A model generated the notes under the pieces. It was not told where the DNA came from. It ran no database searches and worked only from the letters and a program-made list of their open reading frames with translations. From Osmia lignaria lignaria (lineage: Eukaryota > Arthropoda > Insecta > Hymenoptera > Megachilidae), in the NCBI RefSeq assembly GCF_051020975.1, contig NC_135037.1:62001-126000 (forward strand): a stretch of 64,000 nucleotides of DNA, written 5' to 3'. This document shows, one piece after another, positions 35,401 through 50,400 of the stretch. The position numbers were made by a program, and so were the translations under genes. Numbering within the stretch: position 1 is the first letter of the stretch; the number at the start of each line of letters is the position of its first letter.

Positions 35401-38400
35401 TAGTACAGAGATCTGTTTAACTTATCGCTAAAAATAACTTGGCTTTGATCTGTTTAAACAGATACCAGGTATAGCAACACTCTCCTTCCGTGAATTGGTA
35501 GATTATATTCTACCTAGATTACCTATATTAAGTTCTTTTAAATGAACTTTAAGATTAGTATTAATATCTTTAAAATTATTTCTCATGTATTATAGCGAAT
35601 AACAAGGGCCTTTTACCCCTACATCGTCATTTTGTCTACAGAGGCCATTTTACCGTGCTCGATATGGTACTTATTTAAAGTAAAGTTAAGAACAATAGTA
35701 ATCCCGTGTACGTTCTCGACACAATTTTAAAACACTTGCGTAAGCCGTAAGAACATTAATTAACATGAATTATACTTATACTGGCTCGATTCAATGCGGT
35801 ATGTTCTCAATAACAGTATATACCTCGAGTCGAAGGTAATGCAGTGTACTCATTAACTGAAATAAGTATCTAGAAATAACTGGGAGTTGCAGAGTAATTT
35901 AACAAAAGGACGCTAATTTTCTAGAATTATAGGTTCTGATTGAACGTACGGATTATTCGTTGCAGTATTTTCAAATACAGTAATCCCTTAGCGATTAACC
36001 TTAAACTAATAAATTTCAATCACTTAACCCTTTCGCTACTAACAATAAGAATGACTATAGTTTTATTTATCGTGAGATGACTACCGAATTTACATATATG
36101 TACTATAAACGCCTATAGACGTCCTACATGAAACATTTATAAGGGTGTTCCAGAAAGGGTGATAATCCATTGGAGGGGTGATTGCCAAGGTGATTCTGAA
36201 CAACCTTGTCCTTTGCCAAAATGTTGATTAAGGCTTCATTTTTAAATCATTAACGAAAAACAGAGCGTGTGAAATTAGAGCGCGGGCTGAACCGCGAGAG
36301 TGTTGGGTATTGATTACGTTCAAACTCAGGGCACTAGAGAATGGACTATTTGTTCAACTGTTAGCTATTTGAAAATGGAACACGTACTTCGTAAGTTGAT
36401 ATTCTAATTTCCAATTGCTTATATTTCGAAAATGAAGCCATAAATTGTGCCGCCGTAATGTCGCCACGTTTGTTCATGACCACGGTTCGAACGTAATCAG
36501 TAGCCAACACTCTCGCGATTCAGTCCATGCTCTACGCGCGCTCTAATTGGACAATGTTTTTCGTTAGTAACTCAAAAATGAAGCGTTAACCAACATTTTG
36601 GTAAAAGAAAAAGTTGTTTAGAATCATCTCGGCAACCACCCCTCCTAAGGGATTATCATTCCTTCTAAGATACCCTTTATTTTTTGAAGGAAGTTTTTAA
36701 AATTGGAAGTATGCAATGGAAATTTACGAACGATGGAAAAACAATACCTACTTTATTTGCGTTTATATACTACAATAAATAAAGTAATTAAGAGGTCTCT
36801 GCAGTGTGACAGTCCTTAAAGAAGGCATTTTTTTAAATTTTTTAAAAGCAAATTATTCAGCTTTTTATTAATTATCTAACTTTATAGCTTTATTCTTATT
36901 CGTATCAAGAATATTTCAAATTTTTGTTAAGTAAAAATATAGATTTTATCTCTAGTTACATCATTTGTATAGAAGTGTCTAAAAAAAAATTGTTCTCCAC
37001 GGTTTATTTCACGATCTGAGATGTTACAGTTTGAAAGAAAACAACTAAAGATATTCTTAATCTCCTATGGTGTACTGGTATGTTTATAGGGAATATACAA
37101 CACGTATAGCATAGCTTCAAGCTAGTGGAATATTTTGTGATGTTTATATTGTTCATGTTTTCTTGGGGAAAAAAGGGAAAAAATTTCATTTTTTTGGAAA
37201 CATAAGTATTTGCTTTTTGAGTAACAAAAATTTCCAAAATATTAGTTAGTTCTAGGTAAGCCCATAAAGGGAAAGGGAAATTAATTGTGTGATTAGTTTT
37301 TAATATATCATGTCAGCTAATTTTAAAAGATGTATTTTCAAAAAAAAAAATGACGTTTAAAATATGCTTTGCCGTCTTATGTTATATGTAGAAAAATAAA
37401 ATTACTTACTGTCAGATAATTACTTTTTTAGATCCAAAATACCTTGAAATGATGTTTTTGAGATAATACACTAGCAGAAAATGCAAAAAGAAAAGTTTAA
37501 TTTCTTGAATAAAATAATGACTAATAATTGTGGTAACACCAGAATATATACATATGTATTAAGTATTCAGCAAATTGAAATATAACATTCTTATAAATTC
37601 TACAGCACCAATTCCAGGATGCAAACCTTGTACGGATTCGGAGATGATTTACTGTAAAGATGGAAGCGTCATAAGTGATCATTGTTGCTGTGATGGCAGT
37701 TTTAACAGTAAGTGTAATTATAATTAAGATATAAAATCCTTTAACACGTTGATTGACGCGTCAGTACGTTTCAAATATAATATAATTGAATAATTAAAAT
37801 GAAAATATTCAGTAGCATTACAACTGTACTAATAATATAAAGTAAAGAATTGAAATTTTATTTTGTATTAATAATCTTTAAAAAATGAATTATTCGTATT
37901 CCTAATGATTAGAGGTCCAACACTAACATAAGTCCATCTTTAATATGACGGTCAACCTATTAATATTTTCACGTCCAAACTTTTATTAAAATCTCTTTGT
38001 AAACAAAAATGTTAAGAAAAATAATTTTGTAGAAACTTATTCAAACGGATACGAACAGAAAATAGAACAATCACCTTGTTTTTTCACTAATCTCCTTGAA
38101 TTCTGTTTCCACTTATATTAGACATGTTCTTTGTTTATTTGCGATAGAAATCTACTGAAAAACGATGATCGCGTGAAGGTAGTGAATTCGTGCGTGGCGA
38201 ATTGCCTGCGCAAAATATTGCTGCGATACAATTGTATAACACATTATTGAACGTTTAAACTACGATAATACTACAATACTGTCATGGAAGTCGCAGAATC
38301 GTCCGACAGAATAATAATAATTCGTGTAATGTGAATCGGAAAATGTAATCGAAATCACTTAAATCTGGTGCGTGCTACATGTCGTATTTCTACATATGCA

Positions 38401-41400
38401 TTACAATTAAAAACGGATAATTTCAAAAATAACATTTCTCAGTTGGCTACTTTAAGTGTAAAAACTTAATATTTTCTACACTTCTGAATAGATTTATCTT
38501 AAAATTCTAACACTGCAACAGCGATCCTTCGTTGCATGATTTTCTTTAATCTTGAAAAAATGTAGTTTTATACAATAAAGGATATTCTTTTATTTTAGAA
38601 ATTTATTCAAAGAAAAATGATATAATGTTGAAAGTTTTTAAGATTATGTAAAACAAAATCTATAATTCTATCTACCAGATTTATCTATAATATAAACATA
38701 AAACATTGTAATATTTTTCTTCTTCTTCTTTTTAGCGAAATATTGCAATGATCTTTATGTACAGTATATGTAAAAATAACATTCTACATGGAATTTCAAA
38801 AACTGTAGAAAATATCGTACTTTTGTAAATCTATGGCTTGGTTCAAGAAGTGTCAATATCATATTTTAATAAAAATAAGTTGAACTCATTATTAACTTTA
38901 TAAACAATTGTGTATTCTTTTTAGAAATTACTATAACGACATTTCTATAAATGTGCCAATGTCAAAATGTTTCATAAAATAAATTTATTTAATAAATTCA
39001 GTCTTCGCTATGCTTTTGAACAGGCAAGACGTTTGTTCGTACTGCTCGCAAGTTGTAAACATAGTTAGATATCAATATAGTTCAAACCTAAGTGTACACA
39101 AAGCAGCTGCTTAGGCTGTCTTGGTGCGATTCCGTGTCTGTGTACATTGAGTTGCGTTGATTCTGTTGCGGCGTGTGGTACTAACACATACACACGCCGG
39201 CAGCCGATTGGCTGCAGTCCTTCCTTCGCGTGTCCCTCGCCCATCGGCTCTCCGGCGTGAATACACGCCGCAACAGAATCAACGCAACTCATTGTACCCA
39301 CACCAGCACAGAAACCGAACCAGAAATGGCACCAATACAGTTAAAAATTTCAAAACTGGGGGACAGTTACACCTTGCAAAACCTATCAAATTCTACAACC
39401 AACAACGATGAAATGACCACAAGTAAGTCGGCTAAATCCGCACCATAGCATCCTCATAATAGCAAAAAAAGAAAAATCCACTCATACATCGGTACTTTAG
39501 ATCCTGCAATAGACCTCTGCTCACACTCACAAACTAACTCGTGGCTAGAAGAAATTCCTACTGATAATACGTACAGCGTATTGACAGTAGACAATACACC
39601 AATCGGCACAACCAACACCATCAATAGAACTGAAACAGCTAAACCTCCTCCAATATACATACAAGTACAAATTATAGAGATGTTAACGGAGTTGCTAGAG
39701 CAACAAGCAGGCAACAACAACTACATCTTAAAACAATTAAAAGACAATCAAATAAAAATTCAGTTAAAGTCGTCAGAACTTTATAGAAAAATAGTGGACG
39801 CTTTAAAAAGCAAAAATGCAAACTTTTACGCTTACCAAACAAAAACAGATCGTAGTTATAAAGTAATACTCGGTGGAATTCACCCAAAATCAAATATGAG
39901 TAAAATCATAGAAGAATTAAAACAATACAACCACTCTGTCAGAACAATACAAAATATAGTTAAATACGATACCAAGCAATTACTGCCACTCTTTATAATA
40001 GAACTCGAACCAAACAATAACAACAAAGATATATACAACATAGAAAAACTATTAAACACTATGATTAGATTCGAACCGCCAAGATCGAAACGTGACATAC
40101 CGCAATGCCACCGCTGTCAAATTTACGGTTACACGAAAAACTACTGTAACAGACCCCCAGTCTGTGTCAAGTGTGCAGGTAATCAACTAACGACATTGTG
40201 TTCAAAGCAAGGTAAAATCGAAAACGTAAAGTGTAGCAATTGCCAAGATAAACATCCTGCAAACTACAAAGGCTGCATAGTGCGGAAACAGCTGCGGTTA
40301 AAACTATACCCCACGTGAAGGAAAAGAACTGAACAAACCCCAACAAAAACAAATAACAATTCTTTGCCAAACAGCGAAGCATACAAATCGTCACCAACTC
40401 CCACATCTAATCATGCCCAACTCTTGGGCACAAGCAATAGAACATATGCGCAAGTAACCGCGGAACATAACGTAGACCGACAAAATCACAACCAAATTTC
40501 CTCCACTCACCCAAATTACCTCAATAAAACAGAATACTCAGAGATAAAACACCTTCTAATCCAATCAATTAAAAACACAGAACTCATAACCAATATGCTA
40601 GCAACACAAACTACACTGTTGCAGCAACAAACCCAGCAAATAACATTCATGATAGTTCACAACAAGAAACTCACTTTACAACAAGAAACTACGTTAAAAT
40701 CCCACATAGTACAATATATGATACCAAACATTCATCAGGGAAAGCATACGGAGGTACCGCTATCATTATAAGAAATAGTATTAAACACCATCTCCATAGC
40801 AACACCAAACACGACTACCTGCAAGCAACAACGATAACAATAGAAACCACAAACGGAGAAATACAAATATATATTAGCTATCTATTCACCCCCAAAGCAC
40901 AAGCTCACTATGAAACAGTATGAGAACCTAGGCAATGGGGATCCAAAAGATCATCACCCAGGAGTAGAACCCTGTTGTGCACCATAGAAAAGCTGTCATT
41001 AACACCAATATCGACTGGCGAGCCCACTTACTAGCCAACAGCCCTCGAAAAGACACCTGACCTCATAGACTTTGCTATAACCAAAAACATCAGCAGGATG
41101 TACTTTAAAATATCGCCAAACTCGGAACTGAGCTCCGATCATACCCCCATACTACTAGAGTATGTTAGCGTCAGCACGTGTTCAAGGGTTGACACGTGTC
41201 AGGGTCAATGCATTTTGGGCTTTGACCTGAGTTTCAAGGATTTCTTAGGATTCTTTAGATTATCGATACCCCGAGCCATATGTCTGTCATCGGACTTGGG
41301 CCGGCGGTGGTTGATACTTGAGGTGCGACGAATTCTAAGAGTCGCGGATGTTTTGTTTATGGAACGGCGATAGAGAGTTCGATCGCCGATTCTCGAAGGA

Positions 41401-44400
41401 ACGCGCGTGTGGCCGATGACCCGAAGTCACGAACAATACGCAGTTCCACACAAAAAGAAATACAGTAAAAGCTGGATACAGTAAAACCTGGATAAATGCA
41501 ACCAAGATTGGGACCCAGTGGTTGCATTTATCCAAGCGAGGTGTCGAATCTCGGGTTACACGCGACGACCAGCCAAGCGTGAACGTAGAAAGGGACAGAC
41601 AGTGGCAGAAAGAGAGAGGTCCGATGATGAAAGGAAAGAGCCGAAACGTATCGGTGTGACTAATACTAATTCAACTATAAAACTTTTTTATTTTTGACTT
41701 GTTTTTAATGAAACTTTTACCAGCGGATTGGTGACATTTTTCTTATTAAAATGATACCAAACACGATATAGTTTGAATTATAATTACTTGCTAAACTTGA
41801 TGTTAAATGTTGGCGAAAAGCAACAGAGATCGAAATCAAAACCAGTCGCGGTGTCGGCTCTGGTTTCAAAGGTTTCATTTATCCAGGCAAGGTGGCGATT
41901 CAGGGCAATTAATGTTGCATTTATCGAAGCGAGGTGTCGATTCTGGGCATTTAATGTTGCATTTATCCAAGCGAGGTGTCGATTCTGGGCATTTAATGTT
42001 GTATTTATGCAAGCGTGGTGTCGATTCTGCGTCCGTACACATGTTTTGTATTCAGTCGACGTGCCGATTCTGTGTCCGTACACATGTTTTGTATTCAGCT
42101 GACATGCCGATTCTGTGTCCGTACACATCTTTTGTATTCAGCCGACATCATTTATATTCAGTCGTGATGTCAATTCTATGTTGTTTATTCTATTACTATT
42201 GTTTATAAATATAATTCAAACTATATCATGTTTGGTGTCATTTTAATCAGAAAAATCTCACAAATGCGTTAGTAAAAGTTTCATTAAGAAAAAGTTAAAA
42301 ATAAAACAAGTTTATCGTTCAATTAGTATTAGTCACACCGATATTACATTCGGATCATATTACACGGTTTTCTCGTCGAGCGGCTCGGTTCGTCTAGGGG
42401 GATCCCCCTAAGTGGAGGGGATAGCGATGTTGCACTTATCCAAGCATTCTTTCGTTGCATTTATCCAAGTTTTACTGTATATGCAACAAACATTGGGACC
42501 CAGACGTTGCATATATCCAGTCGAGGTGTCGATTCTGGGTATTTAATGTTCCATATATCCAGCCGAGGTGTCGATTCTGGGCATTTAAACGTTGCATATA
42601 TCCAGTCTTGGTGTCGATTCTGCGTCCGTACAAATCGTTTGTACCGTGCCGCGATACCTATTCTACGTTCGTACAAATCGTTTGTACCGTGCCGCGATAC
42701 CTATTCTCCGTTCATACACAACATGCGACGTGTTGCATGTTGTATGTTGCGTGTTTGATGTATCTTTGGTATACGGCATGCCTTATACATATGTACAGTT
42801 TCATTATTATTTTAATAAATAAATGTAATTCAAATCATATCGTGTTTGGTACCATTTTAATCAGAAAAATCTCACAAATGTGTTAGTAAAAGTTTCATTA
42901 AGAAAAAGTTAAAAATAAAAAAGTTTTATCGTTCAATTAGTATTAGCCACACCGATATTACGGTCGGATCATATTACACGGTTTCCTCGCCGAGCGGCTC
43001 GGTTCGGCTTAGGGGGATCCCCACAAGTGGAGGGGATAGCGATGTTGCATATATCCAGCCAAACTTTTGTTGCATATATCCAGCTTTTACTGTAAAACGA
43101 CATGTCGCATGTTGCATGTTGCGTGTTTGATGCATCTTTGGTGTACGGTCTGCCTAAATGATGTGTACGAACGTAGAATCGACACCTCGGCTGGATATAT
43201 GCAACATTAAATGCCCATAATCGACACCTCGGCTGGATATATGCAACGTTTAAATGCTCAGAATCGACACCTCGGCTGGATATATGCAACGTTTGAAAGC
43301 AGAACTGACACCGCGGCTGGTTTTCATTTCCAACCCTCTTTTGCTTTTCGCCAAGCAAAAAAGTCAAAAATAAAAAAGTTTTATGATTGAATTAGTTTAG
43401 TCACACCGATAAATTTCGGCTCTTTCCTTTGATCATTGGACCTCTCTCTTTCCTTCACTGTTTGTCTCTTTCTACGTCCACGCTTGGCTGGTTGTCGCGT
43501 GTAACCCAAGATTCGACACCTCGGCTGGATATATGCAACGTCTGGACAAAGAGAAGGTATAACAAGAGGCGACACTCCCGACGGTACCTTTGATGTCGAT
43601 GATTCGCTGTCCCTTTAAATGGGTTGTATCAACGAGCGGGAAGTTTGAATGAATTGGATGTAATACTTTCTTTTCATAACAATCTTTTATAACTAGAAAT
43701 CTTTTTGCATCGTCATTTTTCTGTATATTATTAATCGAAGTATTTACATTAATTTTACATAATTGAAAAGTGGGAAAGTAAGAAATATAATAAAATGATA
43801 ATATTAGAAAATATATTTGAACATAAATTACACAATTATACAATAGGATGAGGGAAGGTTTCGGATAATATATTTGAAGACATTAAAATATTTACAAGTT
43901 TAATACAATATGAAGTCTCTTATCTTTTTTAATGCAAGTTTTAAAATCCCTATTACTATATTTAAGTGTATAATAAATTTTTAATCTAATAAATAACTTT
44001 AATAAATATTCTAGAGGAAAATTGTTACAATGATGAATAAAACCAGTCACATTTCTACATGAATGATACATATTTTTACCTACATGGGTGCGAAATAAAA
44101 TAGAATTCCTGGTTTATGACGGTCTGAAATGCCATAAACTCTTGCTTTTTGGAGCATTCTGACAAAGAAGTTTCCACAAAATAGGGTATGTACGTAAAAT
44201 CCACAGTACAAACTGGTCGCGCGTTCGCGACTGTTCACAGCCGAAAACGAATATTGCCGAATGGACCTTTAAATGGGTTGTACCACTTTGTCGCTCTCTA
44301 CAAGTAGTTTCTCTCTCAGAGTGTCGCCTCTTATTATACCTATTCTTTGGTCTGGGTCCCAATCTCTGTTGCATATACATATCCAACTTTTACTGTACAT

Positions 44401-47400
44401 ATGTATACTTCTACTTCATTTATACAAATACCCAACAGCTATTAATAAAACCTATTTACTCGTTAAATAGTATACTAAATACATTTCAACCTTTTCGGAG
44501 GCGGCGTAAAATTAAAAACTTTTCTTCTACTCGGAAGATCCTAGTTCAGGCGTCGGCAACCTATCAAATTGTTATTGGCAGCATCGTATATTCGGGTATT
44601 TTTAATTTTGCGCCGCCTCCGAAAAGGTTGAAATGTATTTAGTATACTATTTAACGAGTAAATAGGTTTTATTAATAGCTATTGGGTATTTGTATAAATG
44701 AAGTAGAAATTATTTCATATTTTTAAGTACATTTCGAAGTCGGTTGTATTTTTTGTTAAAAATTATTTTATTATATTTCTTTGCGCTATTCAAAATTTGT
44801 CGTGGTATTTTTTACCATTTCAATAGAATGTACTCTACTCACTGCACGAGCAGTTATACGTATATGTACCTAGTTTATTAACAAATATAAAAATGTAAAA
44901 AGCTATGTAGTTGAAAGGGAGGATAACCACATGTTCAAAAATTATCGAATGATGTAACGATCCATTCTTCTTATTCCTATACATATTAAGGTTCAGATGG
45001 GGTGGATATATTAGCTGACTCACACAAGAGGATCAATACATCTGTCAAGGAAACACTCTCCGTATACGACGCATGCTTTTTATCAGAATTCTGTTTACAA
45101 CTATCAATCGTAAAAATCTAAAAATAAATCCACTTGATTAAATTTTTAATTAGTACCTATAATCTCTTGATACTATACATATGTAGATATTTTATCGCCA
45201 GACGAATAAACGCAGGGAAGAAATATTTCAAATAGATATAACATTTATTTGATTTTACAAATATCTATATGCAATATATATTTTTCAAGAGGAATTTGAA
45301 ATGGTTGTTTCAAATAAATATTTCTTTGATTATACGTGGAATAAAATATTTAACCAAGTATTACTCTCATAATATTATACCTAATGCATTGTTTATTTTT
45401 GTATATGAATAAAATTGTCTTTGTCAGATTACTGTGGATATTTCTTGACATTTATCAGTTTTCTGTACACTTTTTAAATTACTTACTTGTATAATATTTA
45501 AAATGTAAATATAAAAGTATGAAAAGTTGTTTCGAATAATTATTTCTAATACATCTTAAGAAAATTATTATTTCAATTAATAATACCAGTTTGTACATTT
45601 CAAATAAATATTTTCAATATTCTTGTATGTATAACCATAAAATAAAACAATTCTTCAAATATTAATTATCTCCTCTAAATAACAGTTTGAATTACTGTAT
45701 TTTCAATACTTTTTGCTTGCAATTATACAGTTACTACACAGATGCTTTCCGTCTATCACCAAGGATACGCATGTATACATATACTACTGGTTGAGAACCG
45801 CTTATCTATCTGAATAATAATGATTGTAGCAATAGAGTTGCATTGTTGCACGCTTCACCCGCATGTGTCGAATACATAAATTCGTGTCGATTAGTTTGCT
45901 GAACCATAAGATTTTTAAATTTTTCAAATTAATTAAATTCATCAATTTTTGAAAGATGATGAGTTTAAAAGTACTTAACTTTTTACACCAGCTCAAAAAC
46001 TTAAAATTACTTGAAGCACAGAGGTTATTCAGTTAATAAGGTCTCACTTATTTAGTTCAGTTTCAAAATATTTTTTTTTTATTTATTCTATATAATTGTA
46101 CATCTCTAATAATTGAAACAAGAATAAAATTATATTTGTTCTCAAATTCCGTGCCTCAGAAAGTTAAGCAGAATTTATAACACAATAAGCAACCTTGAAA
46201 TTAAAAAGTATCAAGTGACATTTTCCATTTTCAGTCAGCGTTTTCTATTTGATCTAATTTTTAAATGAATGTTCTGAAAAATAGATTTACAACGACTGAA
46301 ATATTAGGAAAAGTGATCTTCAGAAAAAAAGTTTTGTCTGCCATTGCACGTGCCTCTTGAAACAAAGTAATTTTATTTTCTGGAGTTTTTTCATATGTTC
46401 ACTAACACATTCGCCGTCGTACACGCGATATCGCGTGACTAGTCGGGTAATGTACTTGTTAATTGAGTACGCATCGTTGCATCTGAAAGTAGTACATAAT
46501 TCTATAAACGTAGTACTTTTTGAACTATTCACCCTGTTCCTCTGGCATCTTTTTCTAATTGCACTGAGAAACAAGGCTATGCCTTGTAACAATTGTGTGG
46601 ACCGTTCTGTATAATTTTCCATCAGGAACGCCCTGTGCTCGCACCCTTCATTCGCAGATATGCGAGCACCACTGCCCTCTTAGCTAGATAATCACTGAAT
46701 GCAGGATGTTTTAGAACTCGCGTTGGTCCCGAGAAGGGATGGTAGCTGAGGTGATGCTGAACAACATTTTCCTTTGAGAAAATGAGAGCGCGCGCTCTAC
46801 GCGTCCACTTATAAAAAAACTACCGTGTCTATTACCATAAGATTATGCCACTCTCGAAACCAAGCAAGTTTTGTCTGGCACATTTTTTTCTATCACTAAT
46901 AGCAATCGAATTATTGAGGCGATGTTTGTTAAATGCCACACCCTCTATAAAGATGAACACTTGCATAGATTATTGAAACACAAAAGTAGCTATAACTTTG
47001 AAACAAGGTCAAGTAGGAGACATGTTTATATTAAATTTTGGTAATTATCTCATCTACCCCACCGATTTCGCCCATTTTTTAATATTTTGTTGGGACGATG
47101 ATTCTAAGCAACTTTAAGCAATTCGGCTTTTGTTTTCGAGATATTTGCAAAATAAAGTTGCTACTATTACAGTGAATTCTACGTATACCTACACGTCCGT
47201 GGCGGTAATCAGCTGCTATCACATAAGCAATTAAACATTAGTAGAAGGGACAGTTAGTGGAATGCTATTAGCCGAATTACTATACAGGGTGATTTTGTTA
47301 ATTGGGCCAGACTAAAGTCAAGCGAAATTATCAGCTATGTAAACAAAATCTTTCATTACTTTTAAAAGATAAATTTATTAGCATAAAATGCCATCAATTT

Positions 47401-50400
47401 CACTACGCGAAAAAGTTTCTCGTTACGGAGGCGACAAAACTACGGCTTTATTTACGAATTTCATTTTCATTTCGAAATTGTACATGAGAAAAGCCGTAAT
47501 ACATCGGCCAAAACTGATGGTAATTCGATGGCCAGTTGTAAAAAGAGTAAGCTGGGTAGGACAGGAATTCCCTATTCAAGTTCGAGCAGTATTCTGTTAA
47601 CTGGAGAGGTAACATAGGGCATCGTATTGTTACGGATAAAAATGCTTTTACGTCGTTTCATTGCACGAATTGAAGTCTTCTTTCGAAAGGTCTTGGTTAG
47701 ATAATTAAAGTGCTGTTTTTTACTGTTCCACTGTGAAAGAGCTCGTAACAAAGTACCACCTTCTCATCTTAGCAGACACAGACGTGTAATTGAAGTCCAT
47801 GGATGCTGTGCTTTATTGTAGATGTAGACAAGTTCTTGCGTTTTGAATTATCGCGCCAGGTCCAGTTTTGGTTTTCTGTTTCGATTCACCGTAAGAAACA
47901 TTAATAGTTGAAACGCTGTTTACCGTCATTCTCCGTTTACTAATCTCTGTATACAACTAATTGGGAATCGTATTTTAAATCACTTTTCATTGTATGACAA
48001 GCTGTTGTCGCAATTGTTTTCAGTGGCCTTTTTCTGTTTTTTTCCTGGCGATGGCAAAGTTTCATTTTCAAAGAAACTTTCGTTCGTAATTCTGCCGATC
48101 ATTTAGATTGACAGACATGGATTTGTGGCTTGTCGATAGCATGCAAAAGTTCTCTTTTCGCTGCTTCCTCCTCACACTTCAGTACGATTTTTCTTGCCAT
48201 GATGCGCGTTTCACTATGAATCAGCCACCCCTTCTTTCTTAATGTACTTAAACACTAAACTTAGCACTACATTCACACTGTTGGAGTCAACGCAGAAGAA
48301 CATTCGTAACGCATTACCTTACGTTGAAGATCATCAGAAGTGATAGTAGCGTCTCTAGCGAAATAGCAGTGAAACTGTGATTCATATTTAGGAAGACTAT
48401 AGCAACCGACGTATAGAGTTGTTTTTTTGAAATTGTAAAAAAGTAGATTTCGTCTACAAAAACGCATAAGCTCGTAAATTTGAACTAAGATGAACGTACA
48501 AAGAAACATGATGATCCGTGACGTAAGCATTTTGGGATATACTTCCGAAAGGCCCCATCACCCCAGGACAACCAAACTTCGGATTTATAGTAATTGAGGG
48601 ACGAGAAATCGAATGAGACCATTTTCAGAACTGGCAAATAAACCGTTCTCGAGATATACAGGGTATTCTAAAAGTTCGGAAACCCCCTATTACCTCGATA
48701 AGAACGCATTTTCACGGAAAATGACTAACCTAACCTAGGTTAAGGTTAGGGTTAGGGTTAGGGTTAAGTTAGTCATTTTGCGTGGAAATGCGTTCTTATC
48801 AAGATAATAGGGGGTTTCCGCACTTTTAGAATACCCTGTATATCTCGAGAACGGTTTATTTGCCAGTTCTGAAAATGGTCTCATTCGATTTCTCACCCCT
48901 CAATTACTATAAATCCGAAGTTTGGTTGTCCGGGGGTGATGAGGCCTTTCGTAAGTTTCCCCTTAAAGGTATTTATTTATTAAATTTTATGTACCTTAAT
49001 CTATTCAAGTTTAATGTTTTTCAATAGTACTTTATTATTATCTTTTGTTCATTTGTTTAACACTAGAACCACCGACGTTTAATACACACTTATGTTTCAG
49101 TTAAAAATAATGTAGAAAAGTAAATGTAATCGGGTTCTGTCGCCCTATGTATTATTTTATAGGCACGGTAGTGCCTTCGACAGTCATTTGTTTAATTGCG
49201 TACCGAATGTGGCGTGGCTTCCGGAATGCCGGAAAGCCAGTATTGTGGCGACCATTGTAAGCCTAACATTCATCAATAAATTGTATTTTTTATCCGAGTC
49301 TTACATAAATAAATAAAGGATGAAACAGAATTTAATATATGTATACATCCATTCTTTATCTCGATGATAGCCAATATTCATTTTAACAAAAATACCTCGA
49401 TAAAATTTATAAATTAAAATAAGAAACTAGAAACCAGTCATTTTGACTGGTTTGGTAGTTCTAATGTTAAACTGCTACCCTATACAAAATGTCTCAAAAG
49501 TTATGTACAGCCAAAACATTTCAGACTGTGCATGAAGAAACGAATAGACTTTACCATTTTGCAATTTGCGATTTCGTTTTTCGAATATAAATTTGAAGTT
49601 AAAAATTAAGCTATCACGTATTCACTGATACTAGCACTTTGTCCAGCTCTTAAGACGTTCCTGGAGGAAGCTGTAATGGTTGAGCTATAGATCCTTAACT
49701 CTCCGTATAATTCTTAAACTATTATCGTACGATTAATGTAAGATTTTACACCCAACGGCTGTAAGTAACGGTTAGTCGATGCATTTCACCGAAACTTTGA
49801 GCATTGAGCGAGGCGTGATATGTATGATGTCACCCGGATTCGGGTTTAAGTATTTTGGCATCTTATGATGTTACCCGGGCTAAATGTGTTAAATATCGAT
49901 AAGACCAGTGTCAACGGCCTTTTTGAGCTGACAGTGAGAACCTATGTATGCATGTTCGTCTCTACATGCACTTCCCTGTGAATATTAAATTAGGACATTT
50001 AAATCTCAAGGTAATTATGCAGTGTAGGGGACCCAGCTCCGACGACCTTGACATTGACATATGTTGTCAAGAACATGAGTCTGAGTAACTTTTCCTTACA
50101 ATTTAATCGGAGTCTTTTATAAATTCTGAAATATTTAAAGTTAAAGTTGATTCAAAACAAAAATTTGAGATCCAGGCTCAATGAAGTCGCCCTGAGTAAC
50201 TTTTCTTTATAACTTAATCGTCGTTCATTGTTTGTTAAAAAGTTATTTGTTATAAGAAAAAAAGTTTACCCTCGACATATATGCATGATATACATATAAT
50301 TGCAATTTGCAAAATTGTGTTCAAATTATATCCATTAACAAGTAGTGTAATTAATGGAAGGGAATGAATAGAGAGTTGATAACTCAAAAAAATCTAACCT

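Noticed and set aside
41784..42208. Overlapping open frames on both strands
   Set aside because: They arise from the 42-44 bp minisatellite, whose unit length keeps frames open; no protein-like signal.
48740..48766. A telomere or healed chromosome end
   Set aside because: Only three TTAGGG units in a palindrome loop, with unique DNA on both sides.
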